From JAVKBW01 sp040222995 (GTDB lineage: Bacteria; Pseudomonadota; Alphaproteobacteria; UBA8366; Aestuariispiraceae), in assembly GCA_040222995.1 (NCBI GenBank), contig JAVKBW010000087.1, forward strand, positions 286,682 through 350,681: a DNA stretch of 64,000 bases, written 5' to 3'. The position numbers were made by a program, and so were the translations under genes. Under the pieces are notes generated by a model. It made no database searches. It saw nothing but the letters and a program-made list of their open reading frames with translations, and was not told the origin of the DNA. The stretch's first letter is position 1. Each line of letters starts with the position of its first letter. Shown here one piece after another: positions 35,201-44,338 of the stretch.

Positions 35201-35548
35201 AACATCATCGTCTGGGCCGATGCGTTCGAACGCTACCGGCGGATGATCCTGCCGGCGCGGATGATGCGGGTGACCGGCAAACTGCAGCGCGAGGGCATCG
35301 TCACCCATATCGTCGCCCGAACCATCGAGGATGCGTCCGGTCTTCTGGACACATTGGCCTCGGGCGAAAACTTCCACACCGCCATTGCCAATGCGGATGA
35401 GGTCAAAAAGCCGATCTACGACCGGCGCGCAGCACTTCCGCCGGACATGAAGATCGCACCGGACGGCCATCGCGGTGCGGGATATCATCCGCTCAAACCG
35501 TCTGCCGGGCATCCGCGCGAACAGGCGAAACGGATATTTCCGGACTGA
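32264..35548 (+). CDS. dnaE2: Error-prone DNA polymerase DnaE2 (ImuC)
   Basis: A 1094-residue C-family polymerase, normal for DnaE2. The N-terminal PHP domain starts YAELQCLTNFSFLEGASHADEL. The palm contains PDIDVDFEHERREEV with catalytic aspartates and a third acidic residue further on. The helix-hairpin and OB-fold regions follow (GGLVLVRQRPGSARGVVFVTLED). It is the SOS-induced translesion polymerase responsible for damage-induced mutation, acting at the beta clamp with ImuB. A LexA box stands directly upstream. The usual partners imuA and imuB are not adjacent: the gene before it is an unrelated AT-rich membrane protein. Confidence 0.95.
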   Translation: MPDYAELQCLTNFSFLEGASHADELVLQAKVLGLAALGVADRNTLAGVVRAHKAAKEHGVRLLVGARLDFTDADGGADGSVIVYPRDRAAYARLSRLITTGRRRAEKGSCLLTPDDLLAEAGQAFTVIALPDDRLPEDEAATRLRTLAAAFPGTAWLAVSNLLRGDDRGRIAELHDLARQTGLRPVAVNDVIMHTQARRPLADVLVCIRKGVTIDTAGTALHSNAERHLKSPAQMADLFEGYDDALAATAEIADTCTFSLDELAYDYPDEVLLPGLGAQESLENLTREGAANRFPGGVPARVREQVEHELSLIGELNYAAYFLTVYDMVRYARSKGILCQGRGSAANSAVCYCLGITAVDPSKLDLLFERFISSERDEPPDIDVDFEHERREEVIQYIYEKYGRHRAGLAATVIRYRARGAVRDVGKAMGLDNDTLSLLAGQIWGWSGEAVSDDDLRHLGLNPKDKRLRQTLVLINQAIGFPRHLSQHVGGFVITRGRLDELCPVENAAMADRTVVQWDKDDLDALGILKVDVLALGMLSCLRRGFDLLRSHYGRDLDLASLPSFDKATYDMLCRADSLGVFQVESRAQMAFLPRMKPRDFYDLVIEVAIVRPGPIQGDMVHPYLRRRNGEEYVEYPSEELREVLGKTLGVPLFQEQAMKIAIVAAGFTPAEADRLRRAMATFRHTGTIHTFREKMIDGMVARGYEADFAERCFRQIEGFGEYGFPESHAASFALLVYVSAWMKCHYPAAFACALLNSQPMGFYAPAQIVRDAADHGVEIRPADVNASDWDNTLEASSCKGGFAIRLGLRQIKGLARDDADWVVAARGNGYSQPLDLWRRAAIGKRALAVLARADAYGSMGLTRRQALWAAQAVGGDAPLPLFEAMGEEDQGAEPAVTLPEATPGEDVVLDYSALRLSLKDHPMRLLRGYFPDDTKAADLLTLKDGATVTVGGLVLVRQRPGSARGVVFVTLEDETGWSNIIVWADAFERYRRMILPARMMRVTGKLQREGIVTHIVARTIEDASGLLDTLASGENFHTAIANADEVKKPIYDRRAALPPDMKIAPDGHRGAGYHPLKPSAGHPREQAKRIFPD

Positions 35549-35573
35549 CGGCAAATCGTGCTAGGCGTTCTTT

Positions 35574-36758
35574 ATGACCGCGCACCCTGATCTGACCCAC
35601 GCCCTCGACGCTGTCCGGCGCGATCCCGACGATACCGCCGCCTGGCGGCATCTGGGCCTGATGATTGCGGCGCATGGCGCGCCGGCGCATCTGCAGCAGG
35701 CCTTCGGCTACCGACAGGCGCAATACGGCGACGCGGCGGAAATTCTGTTCAGGTCCCTGTTCGACAGCGATCTGCACGGCAACAAGCTGCTGCGCGACCG
35801 CATTGTGGCTTTCGCCGACCATTGCCCCGATGACGAGACGGGCGCTGTGATGCGGTTCTTCGCCGGTTGTATCCGGCTTTGCCATGACGACCCGGTGGCT
35901 GGTGCGGCAACCTTGAACGCGGCGGCGACCTATATCGCAGAAACCCCGGCGCCGTTTGAAACGACACCGCATCTCATCAAGGCGCCTGTCTTCGCAAGGA
36001 TGGCCCTGCCGCCACAGGATGTCTCAGAACGTCTCGGAAAGCCGAACGCGCTGCAGATTCCCGCACCGATCCCGGTCGGAAAAGCCACGCCGGCGGCGTC
36101 GGACCGCTGGGTGTTCGCCAGTTGCGATTCCCGCTACTTCGCCGCCTTTGCGGACCGGTTTTTCGCCGTTGCCGGTACGCTGGGGCCGATCCACCTTCAT
36201 GTGGTGAATCCGACGGCTGACCAGCAGCTTTGGATGGAAAGCGCGTCCGCGCCGGATCGCCAGTTCAGCATTGAGGAACAGGAAACCTACCTCACAAGCC
36301 CTTACTATGCGTCGAACCGCTTCTTCCATCTGCCCGGTCTTATCGACCGGTACGGATCGGAAATCCTGATGCTGGATATCGATCTGGAAGCGCTGATGGA
36401 TATCGAAACGGCGCTGGACGCCATGGGCGATGCGGATGTCGGTTACTTCGCGATGCCGACCGTAATGCCGTGGCTGCGCCACCATGCCGCCGTGATCCGG
36501 TTTCGCACCGGCCCGCAAGCCCGCCGGTTCGCCGACGACTTCCAGCGTCTTCTGCAATCGATGCTGACCGGCAGTAGCTGGTTCGTCGATCAGATGTGTT
36601 TCCTGAACATGGTCAATGCCGAACGCATGAAAGAAAAGCCGATGAAAATCCGCGGGCTTGAAGCCGGCGACGGCTATTCGTTCAGCCGTTTCGTTCTGCC
36701 GGCGGGCGAAGACGACACCAAATCGCAGCTTCGCATGCAGGCGGGGCTGTCAGTCTAG
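35574..36758 (+). CDS. Hypothetical protein with possible glycosyltransferase-like domain
   Basis: A 394-residue soluble protein. Residues 1-120 are helical and TPR-like (AWRHLGLMIAAHGAPAHLQQAFGYRQAQYGDAAEILF). Residues ~180-390 have a nucleotide-diphospho-sugar transferase look: WVFASCDSRYFAAFADRFF, then MLDIDLEAL with a DxD-type metal motif, and WFVDQMCFLNM near the end. No exact family is recognised. It may transfer a sugar in surface polysaccharide synthesis, consistent with the convergent GT4 gene whose stop overlaps its last 9 bases. It begins 25 bp after dnaE2. Function is inferred from fold-like motifs only. Confidence 0.7.
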   Translation: MTAHPDLTHALDAVRRDPDDTAAWRHLGLMIAAHGAPAHLQQAFGYRQAQYGDAAEILFRSLFDSDLHGNKLLRDRIVAFADHCPDDETGAVMRFFAGCIRLCHDDPVAGAATLNAAATYIAETPAPFETTPHLIKAPVFARMALPPQDVSERLGKPNALQIPAPIPVGKATPAASDRWVFASCDSRYFAAFADRFFAVAGTLGPIHLHVVNPTADQQLWMESASAPDRQFSIEEQETYLTSPYYASNRFFHLPGLIDRYGSEILMLDIDLEALMDIETALDAMGDADVGYFAMPTVMPWLRHHAAVIRFRTGPQARRFADDFQRLLQSMLTGSSWFVDQMCFLNMVNAERMKEKPMKIRGLEAGDGYSFSRFVLPAGEDDTKSQLRMQAGLSV

Positions 36759-37904
36759 CGCATCCCCGTATGCCCGCAGGGTCTGGTCGTGGATGATGTC
36801 TTCCGCGAATTCGGTTTCCGCCGCCCGGCGCGCCGCCGCGCCCAGGGCTTTTCGCAAATCCGCATCCGTGGCGAGCCGTTCCAGCGCATCGGCAAGCGGT
36901 TCGACAGCGCGCGCCGGCACCGACAGCCCGGTTTCACCGTTGCGACAGACTTCCCGGCAGCCCGGAACGTCGGTGGCGACCATCGGCTTGCCGCAGGCGG
37001 CGGCTTCCAGCAGCGATTTCGGCAGGCCTTCCCGGTAGGACGGCAGCACGGCGATATGCGTCTCGCGATACAGGTCGGCGATATCGGTGCGGGGCCCGAG
37101 GATATCGACGACATCCTCCGCGGCCCAGGCGTCCATCGTCGATTGCGGGATTGATGCCGGGTTGTCGTCGCGCGGCCCGGCCAGTCTGACGCGTAAAGGT
37201 ACGCCTTTCGTTTTCAGCAACCGCGCCGCCTCGACCAGTTCGCCGATACCCTTGTCCCACAGCATCCGGCTGACGCACAGCGCAATGACCGGTGGCGGTA
37301 CCGGTTCGTCCCCCGGCGCAAACCGCACCGTGTCGACCCCGGCGCCCCGGATGATCCGTATCCTGCTTGCGTCGATGCCGATACGGTTTTCAAACAGGGC
37401 GGCGTCGTCGGGGTTCTGCACGATCAGCAGGCTGTTTCGCCGGTTCAGCAGGACGCGGAACAGCAGGCCGAGGCCCGCTCTGGCGACCCGGACCGGCAGC
37501 GACCGGTTGATGAACAGATAGCCCAGTCCGCCCAGCGCGTTGACCACGGCAGGAACGCCGGACAGCCAGGCGGCGATCGATCCGTACAAAACCGGTTTCA
37601 TGGCGACCTGGTGGACAATATCCGGCTGCAAATCGGTATACAGCTTCCGGATTTTCAGCAGCGTCGCCAGATCGGCGAACACGTTGCGGCGCGACCGGTC
37701 GAACGGCAACGGATACAGATGGAAACCCTCAGCCTCTATCGCCGCGCCATGGTCGCGCACCCGGCAGGCGACGGCGACATCAGCGCCAGCCTGCTTCGCG
37801 GCGCGGGCCAGCCGCAACCGGTGCGAACAGAAATACCAGTCCTCGCTGACCAGGAACAGAATCGTTTTGCCGGCAAGGGTCATGGCATGCCGGGCATTAT
37901 CCAT
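36750..37904 (-). CDS. Glycosyltransferase family 4
   Basis: A 384-residue GT-B enzyme. The acceptor domain starts ILFLVSEDWYFCSHRLRLARAA, as in capsule and O-antigen transferases of the WcaL/RfaB kind. The donor domain has LPSYREGLPKSLLEAAACGKPMVATDVPG, the EX7E motif of family 4, preceded by the catalytic LCVSRMLWDKGI region. It probably transfers a sugar to an undecaprenyl-linked glycan at the cytoplasmic membrane. The ATG at 37904 overlaps the end of the PEP carboxylase gene by 8 bases; 37883 and 37925 are alternatives. It is likely co-transcribed with ppc. Confidence 0.9.
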   Translation of the reverse strand: MDNARHAMTLAGKTILFLVSEDWYFCSHRLRLARAAKQAGADVAVACRVRDHGAAIEAEGFHLYPLPFDRSRRNVFADLATLLKIRKLYTDLQPDIVHQVAMKPVLYGSIAAWLSGVPAVVNALGGLGYLFINRSLPVRVARAGLGLLFRVLLNRRNSLLIVQNPDDAALFENRIGIDASRIRIIRGAGVDTVRFAPGDEPVPPPVIALCVSRMLWDKGIGELVEAARLLKTKGVPLRVRLAGPRDDNPASIPQSTMDAWAAEDVVDILGPRTDIADLYRETHIAVLPSYREGLPKSLLEAAACGKPMVATDVPGCREVCRNGETGLSVPARAVEPLADALERLATDADLRKALGAAARRAAETEFAEDIIHDQTLRAYGDALD

Positions 37905-40824
37905 GCGCCCCGACATTATAGGCAATCGCCGTCGATACCCGCTGGATCAGCGAGAAATACCGTTCCATCGGATTGAAAATGCGTTCGTGCTCCACTGCGT
38001 ATCCTTGCGTGCCGTCATGGTTGTAGGTTGCCGGTTCACCGAAATCGGAGGCATCGAATGTGTCCGGTTCGGCCGGGAACACGCGGCGCAGTTCATGAAC
38101 CGTATCGGGTACATCCAGCATCAGGATATGTTGTACCGCGTCATCGCGGGTAAAATCCATACGGCTGGAAAACCGCGGTATCCGCGCCGCCAGCAGAAAC
38201 AGTTGCTGGATCGCCGAAATCCGGATCGCATGCAGCAGGATGATGTCCTGTATTTTCGATTCCTCGTGCCTCGCCGTTACTTCGTCGGCTTTTTCCTCCA
38301 GCGCCCCGACGCCTTCCTGGAAATCGATGTAATCCTGAATCAGCAGCCGGGCGATACGGCTCATCCGTTCATGCTGCCGGTGATCGTCGAGGAACTGGGC
38401 AAGACTGCGCAGCCGGTCGCGGGATGACGACGGCGGTTCCGCCACGGCCAGCGACAGCCAGTAATTCGGCGCGAACAGCCGGGAATAGGCCAGCATCACC
38501 TCGATACTGCCAAGGCCCGCCGCATGCGACACCATCTTGATGATCTGCTTCATGCGGTCGGATTTCGGGCAGATATCGGTGAACCAGGCGCGGTTGCGTT
38601 CGATAGCCGTGCCGACGCCGCCCACGGTGTTCGCCAGCCAGCCGATCTGATGCAGGATCGCGTTATGCGGTATCGCCCGGATCTGCGACGGATGGGTACG
38701 GTCGATGCCGCGCGACACTTCGTGCTGCCGCTTGACGTTCCGCGAGCCCATCGGTGGGATCATGTTAACGCCGAACGCGCCGACAAGCGCGCCGTAATCC
38801 GGGTCTTCCATCAGCATTTCGTGGAATCTGGTAATGGTCAGGAAGAATTCCAGCGTATGGTCGGGGTCGCTGTAGAACGGGTCTGTGACTTTCAGCGGTG
38901 GCGGTGTCAGGGCGTGCGCCAGGATCTGCCTTATGGTCGCGAAGGCCAACCGGGGTGTGGCGAAGAAACAATACCCGTCGCCACCCTGGAAACTTATTTC
39001 CTGCTTCAGCGGAATACCGGCCTGACGGTACGATGACCGCGATGCCGGCGACGCCAGATGGCTGAACCGGTGACTGAGGCTCGTCGGGTGCGCGCCCCGG
39101 CCGATGGATTCGCCGTGGGTATCGAAAATCACGACTTCCACGTTTTTGATGCCGCGCGTCTCCAGCAGTTTCGCCAGTTTGATATGCAGACGTTCGACCG
39201 CCAGCGAAGCCGCAGGCTGGCCGAGATACCGGCCGGCATCGGAAAACCCGGTCTGGATGCACAGCCGTCCGCGGCCTTCGATGTAGGTGCGGTAATGCGG
39301 ATTATCCAGAAGCTCGGCGATGATGTCCGATCCGCGTTCCATCGCCACCGGCGTTTCGAACAGCGGTGAAATATCGATCCGGCTTTCTACCCCGAACAGG
39401 CGGGCGAAGTAGATCGCCGCCAGCACGGTAAACGAGGTGTCGGATTCCGCGATCAGGAACCGCACCGGCGTTTCGTCATCGGCATAGTGCAGTATCTGCC
39501 GGACGACCATGAACAGCCGCCGCGCGGTCGTTCGTTCGGTCATCAGCGAGCCCCAGTTGATGGCGACCGGCTTCAGGGTCTCCATTTCCTCGGTCAGGCT
39601 GGCCATGTAGCGGCGACGGCTGCCCGGGTCTTCCGGCGCACCTTCCATGCCGATGGCGCGGGCGATGGCGTTGTGAAGCTGCAACGCGTTCAGCCGGACA
39701 TGCACATGCGCGGTGCCGAAGCCGAACGTGGCGATCGACGCCCGCAGCGCCAGAAGCCGCTTCGCGAGCGTTACGTTGCGGGCCTCGTTCACGGCTTTTT
39801 CAAGGTGCTCCTCGATCCGCCGGGGCGAGGTAATGCGCTGTTTGCCGCCCTGATGAAGCTGCTTCGCCATTTTCTTGAGGGATTCGGTGTCGTCGCTGTC
39901 GATATCGAATAACGGGGCTTCGCGTTCGGCCGAAGACAGGGCCGATTCCAGTACCCGCTGCGCCGCGGCGACATGGTCGAAGGCCGGGTCTTCTTCCGGT
40001 GTGCTTTCGGCAATCGCGCGCAGCTCGGTCAGATACCGAGACAATTGTTCGCGGCGAACCTGCACCCGCTTTCGCATCATCGACATCCAGCCAATATCGG
40101 TGCGTCCGTCGATATCGTAACCGACCCAGCTTGCAACGGTCAGCAACCGCGGGCGTAGCTGCCGCCATTCGTCCGGATAGGCCTGGGCGGCGGAATTGAT
40201 CAACGAGGTGACGGCGGTGGACAACGACTTCTGAATCGCGCTGATCGCCTCTTCCGCCTGGTCGTGTTCCATGTCCAGCGTGACCGGGCGGTCAGGCCCG
40301 TGTTCAAGAGCGCGGGCGAGGGATATCCGTTCCTCGCAGGCTTCGTCATCGAGCGGCGCGCCGCCGGCGGTTTCGCCCGCCGCCAGCTCGCACATCGCCC
40401 GGCGCAGATCGCGGCGCAGACCGAAGGTCGGATGCGCGGTCAGAACGATGCCGAAAACCGGGTTCTCGACAATCTGCTGAAACTCGTCGAACGGCACCGG
40501 CTTGCCGTTTCGCTTTTTCGTCAACCCGTCGAACAGCACCTTCAGCGCACCAAGATTGGCGCTTGGGTCGACATCGCCGATATAGTCGCGCAGATTTCTG
40601 GCGCGGCGTTCCATCGACTGTGCAGAGATGAGCTGCAGCAGGTCTTCCATGCTGCTGAAAAAGGCGTCGCCTGAATCGAGCGACTGCGTCAGTTCCAGGG
40701 CCAGTTGGCGCACGGGGTTTACCCCCGGGTCGGCGCCGGAGGCTGTATTGAGGACAGAGAAGCGCTCGATCAGGCGCGCTTTCAGTGCTTCGGCGTCGCC
40801 GACGGTTTTGTGAAACTTTTCCAT
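37897..40824 (-). CDS. ppc: Phosphoenolpyruvate carboxylase, divergent type
   Basis: A 975-residue protein of the PEP carboxylase family (pfam00311 type), which converts PEP and bicarbonate to oxaloacetate to refill the TCA cycle. The catalytic-His segment is present as VLTAHPTFG (classic enzymes have VLTAHPTE), and a PMGSRNVKR segment replaces the usual IGSRPAKR. The arginine loop reads HGESIGRGAHP rather than HGRGGSIGRGGGP, and the invariant C-terminal NTG is missing (it ends AYNVGAHG). The fold is kept but several catalytic-loop residues differ, so activity or regulation may be altered. The ATG follows AAGGGGCAG. Confidence 0.85.
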   Translation of the reverse strand: MEKFHKTVGDAEALKARLIERFSVLNTASGADPGVNPVRQLALELTQSLDSGDAFFSSMEDLLQLISAQSMERRARNLRDYIGDVDPSANLGALKVLFDGLTKKRNGKPVPFDEFQQIVENPVFGIVLTAHPTFGLRRDLRRAMCELAAGETAGGAPLDDEACEERISLARALEHGPDRPVTLDMEHDQAEEAISAIQKSLSTAVTSLINSAAQAYPDEWRQLRPRLLTVASWVGYDIDGRTDIGWMSMMRKRVQVRREQLSRYLTELRAIAESTPEEDPAFDHVAAAQRVLESALSSAEREAPLFDIDSDDTESLKKMAKQLHQGGKQRITSPRRIEEHLEKAVNEARNVTLAKRLLALRASIATFGFGTAHVHVRLNALQLHNAIARAIGMEGAPEDPGSRRRYMASLTEEMETLKPVAINWGSLMTERTTARRLFMVVRQILHYADDETPVRFLIAESDTSFTVLAAIYFARLFGVESRIDISPLFETPVAMERGSDIIAELLDNPHYRTYIEGRGRLCIQTGFSDAGRYLGQPAASLAVERLHIKLAKLLETRGIKNVEVVIFDTHGESIGRGAHPTSLSHRFSHLASPASRSSYRQAGIPLKQEISFQGGDGYCFFATPRLAFATIRQILAHALTPPPLKVTDPFYSDPDHTLEFFLTITRFHEMLMEDPDYGALVGAFGVNMIPPMGSRNVKRQHEVSRGIDRTHPSQIRAIPHNAILHQIGWLANTVGGVGTAIERNRAWFTDICPKSDRMKQIIKMVSHAAGLGSIEVMLAYSRLFAPNYWLSLAVAEPPSSSRDRLRSLAQFLDDHRQHERMSRIARLLIQDYIDFQEGVGALEEKADEVTARHEESKIQDIILLHAIRISAIQQLFLLAARIPRFSSRMDFTRDDAVQHILMLDVPDTVHELRRVFPAEPDTFDASDFGEPATYNHDGTQGYAVEHERIFNPMERYFSLIQRVSTAIAYNVGAHG

Positions 40825-40937
40825 CTGCCCCTTAACCCTTCAAAACAGTTACCCCGTACCGGTTTGCAACGGGGAGTCGAAAATTAAGAGGGAAATATTG
40901 CAGCGCACTATCGCTTTAGAGACACATTGTGGCGCTT

Positions 40938-42860
40938 TCAATCGACCTTCCAGCGATCTGCCCAGGCCTGCAGCATGCAAATGTTCCAAAGCGGTTCGGC
41001 ATGATTGCCTTTGCCGTCGAGGTGTTCCCGCCATGCCGACGCCACCGGGGCGGGGTCGATCCAGCCCTGACCCTTAAGCCGGGCCGGGTCCAGAAGCGCC
41101 GCCGCCCAGTCGCGGACAGGGCCGCGCAACCACGCCGCCAGCGGCACGGCGAAGCCGGCCTTGGGCCGATCGGTCAACGCTGCCGGCACATGCCGGCCCA
41201 GCACCTGACGCAGGATCCACTTGCCGTTGCCGTTCCTTATCTTCTGATGCTGCGGCAGCGACCATGCAAATTCGACGACACGGTGATCCAGCAGCGGCAC
41301 GCGCGCTTCCAGGCTGGTCGCCATGCTGGCCCGGTCGACCTTGGTCAGGATATCGCCGGGCAGATAGGTCATCGTATCGCAGGCCGCCATGCGTTCGGTG
41401 AAATCGGGCAGGTCGGCGGGCGTAAACGGCAGCGCCGCCGGTTCGCCGCCGCCCGCCATGCGTTCCGCCGCCTGCCAGTGGCTGACGAGCGACAGATAAA
41501 CGTCGTCGGGGGATGCGGCGCCGGCCAGCCGCGCCAGTTTGTGCGCCTTGTCGCCGGCCAGTTGCGGCCGCCGGCTTTTCGGCAGCAATCCGGCCAGCCC
41601 GTCCCAGGCGGCGGTCGGTACGGTTTCGAGGATCGCGCCGCCGGCCTTTCGGGCGAAACCGGGCAGCCGCTGCGCTTTTTCCCATAAAGCAGGTGCGGCC
41701 CGGTATCTGTTATAGCCGAAAAATGTTTCGTCACCGCCATCGCCGGACAGGGCGACGGTGACATGATCGCGCGCCATCCGGCTGACCAGCCAGGTCGGCA
41801 GGGCGGAACTGTCAGCGAAAGGTTCGTCGAAATAATACGGGAGGTCGGGAATCAGATCCCGCGCGGTTTCAGGCGACAGCATCATTTCGGTATGTTCGGT
41901 ACCCAGATGCCGGGCCACGGCGGCGGCTGCGCGCGCCTCGTTATAGCCGTCTGTATCGAAGCCGACCGTGAAGGTCCGTACCGGTTTGTCGCTGGCGGCC
42001 TGCATCAGTGCCGTGACAAGACTGGAATCGATGCCGCCGGACAGCAATGCCCCCAGCGGTACGTCGGCGACCATGCGACGCGACACGGCGTCGACCAGCA
42101 GGGTTTCCGCCTCCGCAACGGCATCCGCATCGGAACGGTCGATACGCGGCTGGCCGACCACGGCCCGAAAATCCCAGTATCGGGAAATCACCGGTTCCGC
42201 CGCGCCGGCGTCAAGACGCAGCAGGGTGCCCGGCGGCAGTTTGCGAGTCGCACGAAAGATGGTCGCCGGCTCCGGCACGTAGTTGTACCGCAGATACTGG
42301 CCGAGCGCATTGCGGTCGAGTTTCGGCTGCCAGTCCGGATGCGCGTGCAGCGCCTTCAACTCGGACCCGAACAGAAACAGGTTACCTTCCCGGGCGTAAT
42401 ACAGCGGTTTGATGCCCAGCCGGTCACGGGCCAGCCACAGCCTTCTTTCCCGGCGGTCCCACAAGGCGATGGCGAACATGCCGATCAGTTTCCGCAGCGT
42501 TTCCTCAACGCCCCATTCGCAGAACCCTTCCAGCATGACTTCGGTGTCGGATCCACCGCGAAACTGCCTGCCAAGATCCTTCAGTTCCGTGCGCAGTTCG
42601 CGGAAATTGTATATCTCGCCGTTGAAAACGATGACGAACCGGCCATCCGCAGACAGCATCGGCTGGTGACCGGTCTGTGTCAGATCGATGATCGCCAGCC
42701 GGCGGAAACCGAGCGCGATACCGCTTTCCTGATCGCTCCAAACCCCGCGGTCGTCGGGTCCGCGATGCTGCAACCGGTCGGCCATCGCACCGACCGTATT
42801 GTCGAGCACGCCGCCGGGCATCGAAGCCGCTTGATCTATGAAGCCGGTTATTCCACACAT
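40938..42860 (-). CDS. asnB: Asparagine synthase (glutamine-hydrolysing)
   Basis: A 640-residue AsnB. The N-terminal class II glutaminase has catalytic Cys2 (MCGITGF), the RRLAIIDLTQTGHQPM segment and NGEIYNFRELR. The C-terminal synthetase domain has the ATP pyrophosphatase loop LLSGGIDSSLV and SGDGGDETFFGYNRY. It makes asparagine from aspartate, glutamine and ATP; enzymes of this length are also found in exopolysaccharide and exosortase clusters, and two glycosyltransferase genes are nearby. The start is fixed by the need for MCG. It is divergent from the di-heme gene with 29 bp between them. Confidence 0.95.
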   Translation of the reverse strand: MCGITGFIDQAASMPGGVLDNTVGAMADRLQHRGPDDRGVWSDQESGIALGFRRLAIIDLTQTGHQPMLSADGRFVIVFNGEIYNFRELRTELKDLGRQFRGGSDTEVMLEGFCEWGVEETLRKLIGMFAIALWDRRERRLWLARDRLGIKPLYYAREGNLFLFGSELKALHAHPDWQPKLDRNALGQYLRYNYVPEPATIFRATRKLPPGTLLRLDAGAAEPVISRYWDFRAVVGQPRIDRSDADAVAEAETLLVDAVSRRMVADVPLGALLSGGIDSSLVTALMQAASDKPVRTFTVGFDTDGYNEARAAAAVARHLGTEHTEMMLSPETARDLIPDLPYYFDEPFADSSALPTWLVSRMARDHVTVALSGDGGDETFFGYNRYRAAPALWEKAQRLPGFARKAGGAILETVPTAAWDGLAGLLPKSRRPQLAGDKAHKLARLAGAASPDDVYLSLVSHWQAAERMAGGGEPAALPFTPADLPDFTERMAACDTMTYLPGDILTKVDRASMATSLEARVPLLDHRVVEFAWSLPQHQKIRNGNGKWILRQVLGRHVPAALTDRPKAGFAVPLAAWLRGPVRDWAAALLDPARLKGQGWIDPAPVASAWREHLDGKGNHAEPLWNICMLQAWADRWKVD

Positions 42861-42889
42861 GAGCTGACCCTAACCATGTTTGCGGCATC

Positions 42890-44218
42890 ATGAAACGACT
42901 TCACATAGTGTCGATACCGGGAATTGTGCTGGTTCTTCTGGCGTTCTCGGTTGCGGTAATTCCGTCGATACAACACGCGTTGGCGCAGACGGTTCAGCCG
43001 AAGGGCCTGCTGTCCGACGGCCTGACGGAACGGCAGCGCGGAGAGGCCGAACGCGGCCGGCGTCTTTTCGATCTCCGGTTTCTGCCGGTGCCGGCGGAAG
43101 GTCTGCCCGGCGGCGGTCTCGGCCCGCTCTATATGCGCAGCGCCTGCAGCGCCTGCCACCAGGATACAGGACGTGGCAAGCTTCCCGACCCACCGGATAC
43201 AGCTCTGATCGGTGGCGCTGTTTTTGTCGCCGAGCCGCATCTTGCCTATGGCGAGGAAATCAATACACGGTCGGCGCCGCCGTTGCCGCATGAAGGCGAT
43301 GTCTCGATTGTCTGGGAGGTCGGCAAGGGGGAATTCCTGGATGGCGAAACTTTTTCTCTGCGCGTTCCGAAAGTAACCCTCGTCCGGCCGAATTACGGAC
43401 CGACGCCGGCCGGCCTGTCATTGCGTATCGCACCGGCGCTGCCGGGCCTTGGACTGCTGGAATCGGTTCCCGATATTGAAATCCTGTCCTGGGCAGACCC
43501 GGACGATCTTAACGGCGACGGCGTTTCCGGCCGGCCGAACGGCGTAATGGACCCGGCATCCGGCAGCCCGGCGCTCGGCCGGTTCGGATGGAAAGCGGGG
43601 CACAGCAGTCTTGCATCCGCCGTCGCCGGCTCGGCCCGAACATTTATGGGTTTGACATCGTCACTGTATCCCGAGGAACCCTGCGCACCGACACAGTTGG
43701 AATGTCTGTCGCAAGCCGTCACCGGCCGGGCCGATCTGGCCGATGGCGTGCTGCGGGATTTGACCTCTTTCGTTACCGCCCTGCAAAGACCGATCCGCCG
43801 CAACGAGAACGATCCGGCGGTCCTTCGAGGACAAAGCCTGTTTCGGGAGGTCGGTTGTAACGCATGCCATCGCGAACGCATGACTACCGCCGCCGCGGTG
43901 CCGGGCGCACCCTATCTGGCGGCGGTCGATATCTATCCGTACACCGATCTGCTGCTGCATGACATGGGGGATGAACTGGATGACGGCCGGCGCACGTTCC
44001 AGGCCGAAACCTGGGAATGGCGGACACCGCCGTTATGGGGCCTTGGCCGCGGAACCGGTGATTCCGAACCTGCCGCGTATCTTCATGACGGGCGTGCGCG
44101 GACGTTGAAGGAAGCGATCCTCTGGCATGGCGGCGAGGCGCTTGCCGCGCGGGATGCCTTTTTTGTGCTGCCGGGTCAGGATCGTGACGATCTGATCGCT
44201 TTCCTTAAATCTCTATAA
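42890..44218 (+). CDS. Di-heme oxidoreductase family protein (DUF1111/DHOR)
   Basis: A 442-residue exported cytochrome. The N-terminal Sec signal is residues 1-32 (VLVLLAFSVAVIPSIQHALAQ). There are two CxxCH heme c sites, CSACH near residue 86 and CNACH near 325, with LHDMGDELDDGR and TPPLWGLGRGTG in the C-terminal half, as in the DHOR or thiol oxidoreductase-like family often found with the imelysin or peroxidase genes of iron uptake. It is periplasmic, with a probable electron-transfer or peroxidase-like role. The binding-protein gene downstream concerns iron, which fits. The ATG is at 42890, only 29 bp from the divergent asnB start. Confidence 0.88.
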   Translation: MKRLHIVSIPGIVLVLLAFSVAVIPSIQHALAQTVQPKGLLSDGLTERQRGEAERGRRLFDLRFLPVPAEGLPGGGLGPLYMRSACSACHQDTGRGKLPDPPDTALIGGAVFVAEPHLAYGEEINTRSAPPLPHEGDVSIVWEVGKGEFLDGETFSLRVPKVTLVRPNYGPTPAGLSLRIAPALPGLGLLESVPDIEILSWADPDDLNGDGVSGRPNGVMDPASGSPALGRFGWKAGHSSLASAVAGSARTFMGLTSSLYPEEPCAPTQLECLSQAVTGRADLADGVLRDLTSFVTALQRPIRRNENDPAVLRGQSLFREVGCNACHRERMTTAAAVPGAPYLAAVDIYPYTDLLLHDMGDELDDGRRTFQAETWEWRTPPLWGLGRGTGDSEPAAYLHDGRARTLKEAILWHGGEALAARDAFFVLPGQDRDDLIAFLKSL

Positions 44219-44255
44219 CGGCCGGAAAGCTCACATCACAAATCTGTGATCGTGC

Positions 44256-44274
44256 GATAATGAGAATGATTTGC
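44256..44274 (+). promoter_or_regulatory. Fur-type box upstream of the ferric binding-protein gene
   Basis: GATAATGAGAATGATTTGC matches 15 of 19 positions of the classical Fur consensus. It lies about 65 bp before the start codon. A short palindrome ATCACA-AATC-TGTGAT lies just before it (44235-44250). Iron repression of the transport genes is inferred. Confidence 0.65.
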
Positions 44275-44338
44275 AATCACATACGGGTCGATGATAGGGG
44301 TACGTCAGATAATCAAATTGTCAGGAGAAGGAACCCCA

